NCBI GenBank assembly: GCA_021818955.1
Contig: JAKASR010000029.1
Location: 1-45,758 of the forward strand
Reading direction: 5' to 3'
DNA length: 45,758 nucleotides
DNA from: Acidobacteriota bacterium
GTDB taxonomy: Bacteria; Acidobacteriota; Terriglobia; Terriglobales; SCQP01
The first letter of the stretch is position 1. Each line of letters starts with the position of its first letter. A program made the translations under genes and the position numbers. Below, piece by piece: positions 25,166 to 33,904 of this stretch. The notes beneath the pieces were generated by a model. It saw nothing but the letters and a program-made list of their open reading frames with translations, ran no database searches and had not been told where the DNA came from.

Positions 25166-26053
25166 TCAGAAGAACGAATACAGGGTGAGCACCAGCAGCA
25201 CGAAGCCGATGGCGATGGCGGCGAAGCCGATGATTTTACCGGCGACCACAAACCAGGGTTGCGCGGGCCCGGCGCGCAGGTCCGCCAGCCGGCCTTCGGC
25301 TTTCAGCCGGGCGTATTCCCGCGGATGCTTTTCCTCGAATTCGCGCTCGGTCAGCCTGCCGGTGAAGATCACCGTATCCATGGGAAAGCTGCCGGGGCGC
25401 AGGTGGGTATTGAAGAAATGGATAGAAAAGATGAACCATGCCGCCAACAGCGCTTCATCGCCATGCAGCAACAGCGCCACATTGAGCCAGGAGCCGGGGA
25501 GCAAGCGCGAAACGAAGGGCGCAAACCACATGCTGTAGCCGGAAATGCCGATGACCGCCATGCCCCAAAAAACGGCCCAATAATCGAACTTTTCCCAATA
25601 GGTAAAACGGTCGAAGCGAGGCCGCGGCCCCAGGCCCAAGAACCAGCGGAAATGCGACCCCAGGTCGAGAAAATCCTTGGGCTGGGGCACCAGTGAATTG
25701 GGTCCCCAGAGCAGGCCAAACTCGCGCTTGAGGAATACCCGGCGCAGGATGATGGCCAGATGCAGCAAAAAGGCCGCGGTGAGGATCAGGGCCAGGGATT
25801 TATGGAAAAACAGAATGGCGCGAAAGCCGCCGACAACCTGGGCAAAGGCTTGCGCCCAGCGGGCTTCGCTGAAGCGCAGCGTCAGGCCGGTGAGCGCCAG
25901 GCCGAGAAAAGTGGTAAACAGGGTGGCGTGCAGCAAGCGTTGGCCCGGGCTAAAGCGATAAAAATAGCCGGTCGAGGGGGTGGCGCCGGCCGGCGCGGGC
26001 GCCGGTTGCGCCGCGCCCGGGGAGGTTTCAAGAGGCGGGCGTGGAGGCGTCAT
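25166..26053 (-). CDS. Membrane cytochrome b (b561/formate-dehydrogenase-gamma type)
   Basis: 295 residues from ATG 26053 (MTPPRPPLETSPGAA); the open frame continues far upstream only because it shadows the cytochrome c gene. A Pro/Ala-rich N-terminus is followed by about five membrane helices: LLHATLFTTFLGLALTGLTL, ILFFHKSLALILTAAFLLHL, FWGMAVIGISGYSMWFAPF, VALLLHGDEALLAAWFIFSI and a C-terminal IIGFAAIAIGFVLLVLTLYS. Histidines in helices 1, 2 and 4 (LLHA, FFHKS, LLHGDE, SIHFF) can ligate two b haems. Its start overlaps the stop of the multihaem cytochrome gene (ATGA). Together they look like a quinone-linked electron-transfer module, with the b subunit exchanging electrons with quinone and the c subunit passing them outside. 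Direction and partner are unknown. Confidence 0.82.
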   Translation of the reverse strand: MTPPRPPLETSPGAAQPAPAPAGATPSTGYFYRFSPGQRLLHATLFTTFLGLALTGLTLRFSEARWAQAFAQVVGGFRAILFFHKSLALILTAAFLLHLAIILRRVFLKREFGLLWGPNSLVPQPKDFLDLGSHFRWFLGLGPRPRFDRFTYWEKFDYWAVFWGMAVIGISGYSMWFAPFVSRLLPGSWLNVALLLHGDEALLAAWFIFSIHFFNTHLRPGSFPMDTVIFTGRLTEREFEEKHPREYARLKAEGRLADLRAGPAQPWFVVAGKIIGFAAIAIGFVLLVLTLYSFF

Positions 26054-27282
26054 GTCCGGCCTCGTTTCGCCGTCCGCTCCGAGATGGAGCGCGAGAACCA
26101 GAGCACGGTGTGAATGCCAAAAAAGGTGAAAACGCCGAGCAGCAGCAGGTTCATGAAACGGGCGGTGTAGTACAACCCGGGAAAACGCCGGCGATTGCGC
26201 GGATCGGCATGCGGGTTGTAGCTGATGAAGCCGCGCGGCACTTGGCCATGACATTGACCGCAGGTCGCGGGCAGATTGGCGGGGGCGATGCTGGATTTCG
26301 GGTTGGAGGCAGGGAGAATCTCGTGGGCGCGGTGGCAATTCCAGCAACGCGCGGTGACGGCGAACCCCAGCGCGGTCACCTGTCCATGAAAAGTGTCGCG
26401 ATAAGTGGCGAGGCGCTGGGAATGACAGCCGCCGCATTGGGCGGTGGTGTGCAATTGCCAGGCGGTGGTGCGGACGCTGGCGATGGAATGCGCGGTATGG
26501 CAACTGATGCAAACCGGGGCGGAAGCGACGCCGGCGCGCAGCGCCTGGCCATGCGCGCCGCGAAGATATTTGGCTGCGATGCCGGCATGGCACTTGCCAC
26601 AGGTGGCGGGCACGCGGGCGCGGAAGGTGGGGCTGCGCGGATTGTTATGGCTCAGGATCTGGTGCGCGCCGTGGCAACTGGTGCAGGTGGCCGCCACCAA
26701 TAAGCCGTCGCGCGTCAGGGCCATGCCGTGGATCGAATCCACGTACATGGAATAAACATTGGGCAAGCCGTATTTTTTCGCCAATTGGGGATTGCCGTGG
26801 CAGGCGCCGCAGGTGCGCGGCAGATTGAGCGGATAGACCGGCGAGCGCGGATTGTTGACCGGCACGATGGCGTGCGGGTTGCCGTGGCAATTCAAACAGG
26901 CCGGCGAATCGAGATTCCGCATGACCAGGCGCAGCGAAGCGGCGCGCCAGATCCGATGCACGCTGGTTTTCAATTTTGCGCCTTCGCCGGCATGGCATTT
27001 GGCGCAATCGACTTTTGCGACCGGCAGCTTGTGCGGAAAGCCCTGGATGTCGGCATGGCAGGCGGGACAGCCGAGGGCGCCGTGCACCGAGGCGGCAAAG
27101 CTTGCCGGCGCGATGGTCAGATTGCGCCCCTGGCCATCGGCGATGCCGGGTTGGGAATGGCAGGCCAGGCAGGCGGCGGCGGAGGGCGCGGCGGTTTGCG
27201 CGCGCAGCGGCAATAGCCACGCCATTGAAATTGTCGCCAGCGCGAGCCCGCGGCCGGCCCGCCCGGCCCGAAGCGCCTTCAT
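26050..27282 (-). CDS. Exported undecahaem cytochrome c with C-terminal membrane anchor
   Basis: 410 residues from ATG 27282, preceded by AAGGAAG and beginning a signal peptide (MKALRAGRAGRGLALATISM, ending PLRAQ). I count eleven CxxCH haem motifs: CLACH, CPACH, CAKCH, CLNCH, CGACH, CTSCH, CGKCH, CISCH, CGGCH, CWNCH and CGQCH. Extra histidines (SVHGAL, SVHRIW, SIHGMA, GAHGQA, TFHGQV) probably supply distal ligands. A hydrophobic helix near the C-terminus (MNLLLLGVFTFFGIHTVLWF) anchors it. Spacing of the motifs resembles tetrahaem/octahaem cytochromes of respiratory chains. It is the first gene of a two-gene operon with cytochrome b. No catalytic subunit lies beside it, so its electron donor or acceptor must be encoded elsewhere. 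Confidence 0.9.
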   Translation of the reverse strand: MKALRAGRAGRGLALATISMAWLLPLRAQTAAPSAAACLACHSQPGIADGQGRNLTIAPASFAASVHGALGCPACHADIQGFPHKLPVAKVDCAKCHAGEGAKLKTSVHRIWRAASLRLVMRNLDSPACLNCHGNPHAIVPVNNPRSPVYPLNLPRTCGACHGNPQLAKKYGLPNVYSMYVDSIHGMALTRDGLLVAATCTSCHGAHQILSHNNPRSPTFRARVPATCGKCHAGIAAKYLRGAHGQALRAGVASAPVCISCHTAHSIASVRTTAWQLHTTAQCGGCHSQRLATYRDTFHGQVTALGFAVTARCWNCHRAHEILPASNPKSSIAPANLPATCGQCHGQVPRGFISYNPHADPRNRRRFPGLYYTARFMNLLLLGVFTFFGIHTVLWFSRSISERTAKRGRT

Positions 27283-27555
27283 TCGCTTCCTTTCCCGCCG
27301 ACCTTGCAGCATAGAAAATCTCCGGCGCCGCAGCCGTGACCGCCGACATAGCTTGAGTTGATATATAACGAAGCCGGGCAGGGCGGGAGCGAGCAAAATC
27401 GCGGTTTTTGACCAGCATCATGCTTTCCATTCGCGCCGCCTCGTCCGGCGAGGTCATGACGCCGGGCACGGCCAGGTTTGCGGATAAGAACCGCCGCGAG
27501 GAACGGCGCAGGCGCGGCGCGCCGGCCGAGATGTGTTAGCATCGTTTCTGTTCGT

Positions 27556-27729
27556 GCCCTGGGTGTCCCGGCAAGCCGGGATGAAAAGGGAAGCCGGGTG
27601 CAATTCCCGCACGGCCCCGCCACTGTAAGCGGCGAGCCGGCTCTTCAATCGCCACTTGGCCGCCAGCAGGCGGCCGGGGAAGGGAAGAGCCGCAGCGAAG
27701 ACCCGCAAGTCAGGAGACCTGCCCCGGGC
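27556..27729 (+). promoter_or_regulatory. Cobalamin (adenosylcobalamin) riboswitch
   Basis: The cobalamin-riboswitch consensus is readable in order: GGGAAGCCGGGTGCAA near 27588-27603, then ACGGCCCCGCCACTGTAAG (the B12 box region), a variable stem GGCCGCCAGCAGGCGGCC, the GGGAAGAGCC and GCGAAGACCCGCAAG stretch, and AAGTCAGGAGACCTGCC at 27707-27723. GCCCTGGG (27556-27563) can pair with CCCCGGGC (27722-27729) as closing stem P1, seven of eight pairs. It lies about 230 bases before the ATG of the TonB-dependent receptor and should switch that gene and cobQ off when B12 is plentiful. Confidence 0.93.
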
Positions 27730-27903
27730 TGGTTCAGCCAGTGGTCCGAGTTACCCGATTTCCAAGTGAATTCGGAACGGGCCACCGCGATTCGAGGGGA
27801 ATCGCCATGGTGCCAGCTTACCAATCCGGCGCGGTTTTCATTTTTTCCGCTAGCGCGGCGGTGACTGTCACCGACGCCGCGCGCCCGGGCCGGCCCCGTG
27901 TTG

Positions 27904-27953
27904 ATTCCTCTCACTCGCGCGCAGTGAAGCGATTTCGAGAACATGAGAGGAAT
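27904..27953 (+). promoter_or_regulatory. Hairpin that would hide the receptor's ribosome binding site
   Basis: ATTCCTCTCA at 27904-27913 is the exact reverse complement of TGAGAGGAAT at 27944-27953, with a 30-base loop. The second arm contains the Shine-Dalgarno sequence GAGAGGA (27945-27951) for the ATG at 27957. Pairing would block translation. Placed between the B12 riboswitch and the receptor gene, it is a natural translational expression platform. How the aptamer controls its folding is inference. Confidence 0.65.
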
Positions 27954-27956
27954 GCC

Positions 27957-30380
27957 ATGTCTTTGCTCCGCCGGTGGTTAGTTGTCAGCCTGTGGCTTTT
28001 TCCCACCCTGGCGCAGGCCTCCACCCCCAACGCGCGGCTGCGCGGAACGGTGAGCGATGCGTTCGGGCGGCCGATTGCGGGCGCGCGGGTGCGGCTTTAC
28101 AGCCGCCAGGGAAGCCTGGCTGGCACCGCCCGCACGCCAGCGAGCGGCCAATATCAAATGCGCGTTCCCGCCGGCGTGTACCGGCTGCAAATCACCGCGC
28201 CGAAATTTCAGACGCTGAGCGCGGTGGTGCGGCTCTCCGCCCGTCATCCCCGGCGGCGCGATGCCACGCTGGCGCTGGCGCCGCTGCGCCAGCGGATCGT
28301 GGTGGCCGCCACCGGCGTGCCCATGCCCGCGGCGCAAACCGGGCAATCGGTCTCAATTCTTTCGCGCCGCCGCCTGGCGCGGCTGAATGGGCTGACCGCC
28401 GCGCGCGCGCTTTCCATGCTGCCGGGAGTACAGGTGCTGCACACGGGCGCCACCGGAGGCTTGACGACGGTATATCTGCGCGGCGGCAACGGGCGTTTCG
28501 CCGCGGTCGAATTGGACGGCATTCCGCTGCAGCGCTTCGATTTCGGCTCATTCGATTTTTCCGAGCTGCTGCCCGGCTCGCTGGACGAGTTGCAGGTGGT
28601 GCGCGGGCCTGACAGCGTGCTTTATGGCTCGGGCGCGGTGTCGGGCGTGATCGCGCTGGAGACGCGCCGCGGCGGCCGGCGGCTGGCGCCGGAACTTTCC
28701 GGCGATGCCGCCTGGGGCAGCTACGCCACCGTGACGCAAAGCGATTCGCTGGCCGGCGCCAGAGGCGGCTTCGACTACGCCCTCGACTTCGGCTACCTGG
28801 GCGCTCACAACCAGATTGCCAACAGCCATTACCGCAACGCCAACGGGCTGTTGCGGCTGGGCTGGCACGCGCTGCCCGGAACCTGGCTGCACATGGATGC
28901 CGCCGATCTGCACGGCAATGCCGCCCTGCCCAACGCCATCGCATTTTTTGGCCTTCCCGATCATGCCTGGCAGCGCCAGACGGGCGGGTATGGCGGTTTT
29001 ACGCTCGACCAGCAGACCACGGCCAACTGGCACAATGAGCTGCAAGTTTCCGAAGCCGCCGCGAATTATTTTTATGAAGAGCCCGCGCCCGCCGGCATTC
29101 CGTACAATCCCTTCGGGTTGGGCGTGAACTATATCGGAGAGCCGGTCACGATCAGCGGCGCCAATGGTTATCGCGCCAGCGGCCAGGCGATTATGACCTA
29201 TGGAGGCATTTATCCCTCCGGCTTCGGCTCCGACACGTTGCGCCGCGATTTCGACGCGCAATCGTTTTACACCTTCTCTCCGGTCGCCAGCTTTGCCGCC
29301 GGGTATCGTTATGACAACGAGCGCGGGCTTTCCAGCGGCGAGCAGTTCAGCCGGCACGACGATGGCGTTTACTTCGAGTTCAAAGAGGGGCTCTGGAACC
29401 GTCTTTTTCCCAGCGGCGGCCTCGCCTGGGACCGCAATACCCCCTTCGGCTCGGCCGCCAGCCCGCAGGCGGCAATCGCGTTTTATCCGCGCCTGGGCCC
29501 GGCTGATGGCGCGATCAACCAGACCCGGCTGCGCGCCAGCGCCGGCGCGGCCTGGAAAGCGCCGGATTTATTCGATCAGGCTTCATCGCTCTATCAGGAA
29601 CTGGCGGCGGCGGGCGCATATAGTTCCATCCAGAAATACGGCATCCAGCCGGAACACCCGGAGCGCAGCCACGACTTCGATGCCGGCATCGATCAGTACC
29701 TGTTCCAGCAGCGGTTGCGCATCAGCGCGACCGTCTTCGATAACCGCGAATACGACCTGATCGAGTTCGTGCCCGCTGCCGCCTTGCCCCGCCTGGGAGT
29801 GCCGCCGAGCGTGGCGGCGCAAACCTTCGGCGCGAATTTCAACTCGCTATCGGAATCCGACAAAGGGCTGGAGCTTTCCGCCGCCGCGCGGCTGCCGCAG
29901 GGTTGGGTGTTGCGCGGCGCGTTCACGCGGCTGCATGCGCGCGTGCTGCGCAGCTATAGCAGCGATGCGCTGGCGCCGTCGTACAATCCCAATATTCCCA
30001 ACGTGCCCATCGGCGCTTACGCACCGCTGGCGGGCGCGCGCCCTTTCCGGCGCGCCCCGGAAAGCGGCAGCCTGGAACTTTTTTACGCGCATGCCGCCTG
30101 GCAATTCGATCTGAACAGTTATCTATCCAGCCGGCGCGACGACAGCACGTATTTGCTGGACAAGGATTTTGGCAATACCCTGCTGCTGCCCAACCGCAAC
30201 CTGTCGCCCGGTTTCGCGCTTTTCAACCTGATGGGCGGCTGGCGGCTGTCGCGGCGGCTGGAATTGCGCCTGGGGCTGAACAATATCTTCAACCAGCATC
30301 CGCAGGAAGTTTTTGGTTATCCCGGCCTGGGGCGCACGGTCTCCGCCGGCCTGCATTTTACGTTTCTGCCCGGGCGGTAA
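27957..30380 (+). CDS. btuB: BtuB-like TonB-dependent outer-membrane receptor
   Basis: Predicted outer-membrane transporter for vitamin B12 or related corrinoids, 807 residues from ATG 27957. The start is fixed by the GAGAGGA ribosome site and a signal peptide (MSLLRRWLVVSLWLFPTLAQ, ending AS). The frame is open to 27741, but that region is riboswitch leader. Residues about 25-100 form a carboxypeptidase-regulatory-like beta-sandwich (LRGTVSDAFGRPIAGARVRL). The plug follows with ARALSMLPGVQVLHTGATGG, TTVYLRGGNGRFAAVELDGI and QVVRGPDSVLYGSGAVSGVI. A beta barrel ends in GLGRTVSAGLHFTFLPGR with a terminal-strand aromatic pattern. Substrate assignment rests mainly on the upstream riboswitch and the downstream cobQ. 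Confidence 0.88.
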   Translation: MSLLRRWLVVSLWLFPTLAQASTPNARLRGTVSDAFGRPIAGARVRLYSRQGSLAGTARTPASGQYQMRVPAGVYRLQITAPKFQTLSAVVRLSARHPRRRDATLALAPLRQRIVVAATGVPMPAAQTGQSVSILSRRRLARLNGLTAARALSMLPGVQVLHTGATGGLTTVYLRGGNGRFAAVELDGIPLQRFDFGSFDFSELLPGSLDELQVVRGPDSVLYGSGAVSGVIALETRRGGRRLAPELSGDAAWGSYATVTQSDSLAGARGGFDYALDFGYLGAHNQIANSHYRNANGLLRLGWHALPGTWLHMDAADLHGNAALPNAIAFFGLPDHAWQRQTGGYGGFTLDQQTTANWHNELQVSEAAANYFYEEPAPAGIPYNPFGLGVNYIGEPVTISGANGYRASGQAIMTYGGIYPSGFGSDTLRRDFDAQSFYTFSPVASFAAGYRYDNERGLSSGEQFSRHDDGVYFEFKEGLWNRLFPSGGLAWDRNTPFGSAASPQAAIAFYPRLGPADGAINQTRLRASAGAAWKAPDLFDQASSLYQELAAAGAYSSIQKYGIQPEHPERSHDFDAGIDQYLFQQRLRISATVFDNREYDLIEFVPAAALPRLGVPPSVAAQTFGANFNSLSESDKGLELSAAARLPQGWVLRGAFTRLHARVLRSYSSDALAPSYNPNIPNVPIGAYAPLAGARPFRRAPESGSLELFYAHAAWQFDLNSYLSSRRDDSTYLLDKDFGNTLLLPNRNLSPGFALFNLMGGWRLSRRLELRLGLNNIFNQHPQEVFGYPGLGRTVSAGLHFTFLPGR

Positions 30381-30383
30381 CCT

Positions 30384-31880
30384 ATGCCGGCGCGGCGCAT
30401 GATGATCCAGGCGACGGCTTCGCACGCGGGCAAATCATTGCTGGCGGCGGCGCTATGCCGCTGGTTTGCGCGCCAGGGGCTGCGAGTGGCTCCGTTCAAA
30501 GCCTGGAACATGTCGCTGAATGCCGCGCCGGCGGCGGGCGGCGAGATCGGCTGGGCGCAAGCGCTGCAGGCTTCCGCCTGCGGCATCGAAGCCCGGGTAG
30601 AAATGAATCCGGTGCTGGTCAAGCCCAGCGGGCCGGGAGAATGCCAGCTCATCCTGTCGGGGCAGCCGGCGGGACGGCTGCAGGCGGGCGAGACGGGCCC
30701 GCGCGAGGCGGCCATTGCCGCCATCCGTTCCGCCTGGGCGGCGATCGAGGCGGAGCACGATCTGGTCGTGCTCGAAGGCGCCGGCAGTCCGGCCGAGATC
30801 AATCTGCTCGACCGCGATCTGGCCAACATGTGGATGGCGCGCGAGGCCGATGCCCCGGTGCTGGTGGTGGGCGACATCGACCGCGGCGGCGTGTTTGCCG
30901 CCCTGCTGGGCACCTGGATGCTCGCGCCGGAAGCCGAGCGCATTCGCGGCTTCATCATCAATAAATTCCGCGGCGACGCCCGCCGGCTGGAGGGCGGCCT
31001 GGAAGCGCTGCAGCGCAAGACCGGCGTGCCAACGCTCGGCATCGTGCCCTACCACCCGCCCGAGTTGCCGGAAGAGGATGCGCTGGGCGTTCCCGCCGGC
31101 TCGCTGCCGCCCGCGGATGGGCGGCGGCTGCGCATCGGGGTGGTGCGCCTGCCGCACATGGCTAATTTTTCCGATTTCGATTCGCTGGCGCTGGAGCCGG
31201 AAACCGCGCTGGCCTACAGTTTTTCGCCGCGCGTGCTGGCTGAAGCGGATGTCCTGATACTGCCCGGCACGCGCGCCACCGTAGCCGATCTTGCCGCGCT
31301 GCGGGCGGCCGGGCTGGAGCCGGTGATTCGCGCGGCGGCGGCGGCCGGCAAGCCGGTCTGGGGCATTTGCGGCGGGTATCAGATGCTAGCCGAGTCCATC
31401 GCCGACCCCGAAGGCGTCGAAACCGACGCGCCCCTGACGCGCGGGTTGGGGTTACTGCCGGTGCAGATTCGTTTTGAACGCCACAAGCGTTCGGAAGCCG
31501 TAGCCGGGGAATGCGCCGAATGCGAGCTGCCCGGGCTGCCGGGTTTGCCCGTACGCGGCTATTTCATGCAGCATGGGCGCGCCGGTAACACGCCCCACCC
31601 GTTATTTAGCTTGCGCGCCTCCGCCGGCGGCGAGCCCGAACGGGAAGGCTGCCTTCAAGGCTCGGTGGCCGGCACGGCGCTGCACGACATCTTCAATGGC
31701 GAGCATCGAGAAGCCGCGTTCCGGCGGGCGGTGGTGGCCGGGTGGCGGCGGCAATGCGGGCTGCCTGCCATCACCGCCCATGCGCCCTTGCCCGGGCTTG
31801 CCGCGCGGCTCGACGCCTGGACCGAGCATGTCATCGGCCACCTGGACATGGCGGCGATCGCGCGGATTGCCGGGCTGTAG
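30384..31880 (+). CDS. cobQ: Cobyric acid synthase CobQ/CbiP, divergent at signature positions
   Basis: Glutamine-dependent amidase that amidates the b, d, e and g carboxylates of adenosylcobyrinic a,c-diamide. The N-terminal ATPase domain has IQATASHAGKSLLAAALCRW (P-loop), VVLEGAGSPAEINLLDRDLA, DIDRGGVFAALLGTWML and GFIINKFRGDARRLEGGLEA. The C-terminal type I glutaminase has GICGGYQML with Cys329 as nucleophile and a candidate catalytic His434 in ALHDIF. Odd: the usual FKAQN and IGRAQA read FKAWN (Trp41) and IGWAQA (Trp57), and GYEIH is GYFMQ. It begins three bases after btuB, so it shares the B12-controlled transcript. Function as CobQ is likely, but altered activity is possible. Confidence 0.85.
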   Translation: MPARRMMIQATASHAGKSLLAAALCRWFARQGLRVAPFKAWNMSLNAAPAAGGEIGWAQALQASACGIEARVEMNPVLVKPSGPGECQLILSGQPAGRLQAGETGPREAAIAAIRSAWAAIEAEHDLVVLEGAGSPAEINLLDRDLANMWMAREADAPVLVVGDIDRGGVFAALLGTWMLAPEAERIRGFIINKFRGDARRLEGGLEALQRKTGVPTLGIVPYHPPELPEEDALGVPAGSLPPADGRRLRIGVVRLPHMANFSDFDSLALEPETALAYSFSPRVLAEADVLILPGTRATVADLAALRAAGLEPVIRAAAAAGKPVWGICGGYQMLAESIADPEGVETDAPLTRGLGLLPVQIRFERHKRSEAVAGECAECELPGLPGLPVRGYFMQHGRAGNTPHPLFSLRASAGGEPEREGCLQGSVAGTALHDIFNGEHREAAFRRAVVAGWRRQCGLPAITAHAPLPGLAARLDAWTEHVIGHLDMAAIARIAGL

Positions 31881-31927
31881 TGCAACACGCGCCTGAATTC
31901 AGATCAATTCGTTAAGCAAGGCGAGAA

Positions 31928-31984
31928 GCCGGGCAGGAGTTCGGACTCCTCCACATGCCGGCCATTGGCGGCGCCGCGTATTTT
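31928..31984 (+). terminator. Hairpins and T-tract after the btuB-cobQ unit
   Basis: AGGAGT/ACTCCT (31935-31950) closes a 4-base loop and is enclosed by GCCGGGCA and TGCCGGC (31928-31962) with one bulge. A second GC-rich palindrome around GGCGCC is followed by TTTTT at about 31980-31984. This lies 50-100 bases beyond the cobQ stop in a convergent gap and could end transcription, though the T-tract is not directly attached to the strongest stem. Confidence 0.4.
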
Positions 31985-32025
31985 TGGCGACGCCCAAGTC
32001 TGTGGAAACCACCACCGCGCCGCAC

Positions 32026-33837
32026 TTACGCCAGCGTGATCTTCAGCGCGACGGCGTAATCGGAGCGAGGCATGTAGTGACGCGGCAAGCCGATCTCCAG
32101 CGCGGCCGCGCCCTGGCGCCAGGTCAATTTCTCATCCGTGCCCAAGAGCTGAACGCGGGCAATCTTGCCGGGGTTGACGGACGAGCCGGCGCCGAGCGAT
32201 TGAATGCTGAAACCCGGATGGGGATTGGCCTTATCCGGACGCGGCCAGCCCAGCGGCAAGGCATAAATCACCTTGCCCGATTTGCTGCGGGTAAAGCGCA
32301 CGTCCTGAACGCCGAGCTGGCGAATGCTGTTGCCCTGGAACGAGCCGGCGTGGATCATGTTCGGGCCTTCACCAAAAACTTTCCAGGGGCGGGTTTCGTA
32401 AATCGCCTCGCCATTGGTCCAAAACCAATCGCCGATCTCGTCCAGAATGCGCTCTTCCTTCCGGTCAATGGTGCCGTCCGGCTTGCCGGGAATGTTGAGC
32501 ACGAAGGTGCCATTCTTGCTGACCGTGTCGATCAGCCAGTGAATGACCTCGCGCGGATGCATATAACCGCCATAGACGCCCGGCTGGTTGAAGAGCGCGC
32601 GCTGATAATGCCATTCCCCAATGCAGGTTTCCGATTGCCAGGCATGCGGCATGATATCGCTGGCCAAGCCGCGTTCGATATCGGCGACCACCGTGCCCTG
32701 CAGCGCGGGGGGAACATTCTTGATGGTGCAGACCGCCTCGACCCGGCCGCCATTCAGGCGACGGCTGTGATTGTAGAGATAAGCGCCGACATTGATGCCC
32801 GCCCAGCCCAGCGGAAAGAGCGCATTGTCGAAATACAGCAGGTCGGGGTTGTGCTGATCGATCAGGTCGCGGGTGCGGTCGTAAAAATTTTTAACGTAGG
32901 CCGGATCGGGCAGGGCGTCATGGGGATGCTTGGCGCCATAGAGTTGCTGCGGGTCGAGCCCTTCCCACCACTGTCCCTTGCCGTCGGCCCGGGTCAATTC
33001 GCCGTCGTAGGGAACGCCGGCCAGCGGCCCGGTCGAATCGGCGCCGTGCGAAGGCTGGAACCACCACCAATTGCGACCCTGATGCACGGTTACGCCGAAG
33101 CGCAGCCCGTGCCGCCGCGCTTCCGCCGCCCAGGTGCCGATCACATCGCGATGCGGTCCCAGGCGGACGGCATTCCATTCATGATGGCGCGAGTTCCAGG
33201 TATCGAAGCCGTCATGATGGTTGGCCAGCGCGAAAAAGATGCGCGCTCCGGCGCGCTTGTAGCGTTCCATCAGCGCCGAGGGATTCCAGTTCAGCAGCGT
33301 CCATTGAGCGCAAAGATCTTTGTAGCCGAATTTCGAGGGCGGCCCGTAATGCTCCAGGGCAAAGCGGTTTTGCCAGGAACCTTGCAAATACATATTGCGC
33401 GCAAACCAATCGCCATCCTCGGGCACGCATTGCGGGCTCCAGTGGTTCCAGATGGCGAATTTGGCGTCGCGGTACCACTCCGGGCATTCATATTGTTTCA
33501 GCGAATCCCAATGACCCTGGAAAGGGCCCCCGCCGGCCAGGCCGGCGACCGGGGCGCGCATCGGCACGCCATCCCAGGAACCGCCGGGCACGGGCAGCTT
33601 GGGCGGATTGCCCCAGCCGGTCGGCTTCCAGCCGGCAAGCTGCAGCTTTTCGGTGACGATGCGGCCGTTATGCAAGGCGTAAAAACGGCGGCGCATTTCC
33701 GGCGTGGCGCAGAAGGCGGCGTAATCTTCAACCGGCCGGTCCCAATGGGCTGAGGCGGACGCTTGCCCCAAAAGCGGCAGCGCGCCGGGAAAGGCGGCGG
33801 CGGCGGCGATTAACTGCACGAAGTTGCGGCGTTGCAT
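32026..33837 (-). CDS. Exported GH29-family alpha-L-fucosidase
   Basis: 603 residues from ATG 33837, which begins a short twin-arginine-like leader (MQRRNFVQLIAAAAAFPGAL). The longer open frame to 34029 lacks support and would run across the start of the divergent gene. The GH29 barrel is clear: EWYRDAKFAIWNHWSPQCVP, RYKRAGARIFFALANHHDGF, TWNSRHHEWNAVRLGPHRDV and GTWAAEARRHGLRFGVTVHQ. The nucleophile Asp is expected in DLLYFDNALFPLG. WLIDTVSKNGTFVLNIPGKP with DGTIDRKEERIL is the typical late barrel region, and a beta-sandwich ends the protein. It removes terminal alpha-L-fucose from plant or microbial glycans outside the cytoplasm. It is divergent from the YVTN gene, with 67 bases between the starts. 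Confidence 0.9.
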   Translation of the reverse strand: MQRRNFVQLIAAAAAFPGALPLLGQASASAHWDRPVEDYAAFCATPEMRRRFYALHNGRIVTEKLQLAGWKPTGWGNPPKLPVPGGSWDGVPMRAPVAGLAGGGPFQGHWDSLKQYECPEWYRDAKFAIWNHWSPQCVPEDGDWFARNMYLQGSWQNRFALEHYGPPSKFGYKDLCAQWTLLNWNPSALMERYKRAGARIFFALANHHDGFDTWNSRHHEWNAVRLGPHRDVIGTWAAEARRHGLRFGVTVHQGRNWWWFQPSHGADSTGPLAGVPYDGELTRADGKGQWWEGLDPQQLYGAKHPHDALPDPAYVKNFYDRTRDLIDQHNPDLLYFDNALFPLGWAGINVGAYLYNHSRRLNGGRVEAVCTIKNVPPALQGTVVADIERGLASDIMPHAWQSETCIGEWHYQRALFNQPGVYGGYMHPREVIHWLIDTVSKNGTFVLNIPGKPDGTIDRKEERILDEIGDWFWTNGEAIYETRPWKVFGEGPNMIHAGSFQGNSIRQLGVQDVRFTRSKSGKVIYALPLGWPRPDKANPHPGFSIQSLGAGSSVNPGKIARVQLLGTDEKLTWRQGAAALEIGLPRHYMPRSDYAVALKITLA

Positions 33838-33904
33838 GCATGGGATTGTAGCTCGATTTACCCAGGCAGTGACTAAAAATGCCGCTTGCTTTAGAGTGTT
33901 GGGC

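Noticed and set aside
25166-26593. 475-residue version of the cytochrome b gene
   Set aside because: The first 180 residues are an out-of-frame reading of the multihaem cytochrome gene; the real start is the ATGA overlap at 26053.
27741-27956. 72-residue N-terminal extension of the TonB receptor
   Set aside because: It runs through the riboswitch expression region; the ATG at 27957 has a ribosome site and a proper signal peptide.
31984-33753. 589-codon plus-strand open frame opposite the GH29 gene
   Set aside because: It mirrors the codon structure of the fucosidase on the other strand. GC-rich codon bias keeps the antisense frame open; no family motifs or start signals.
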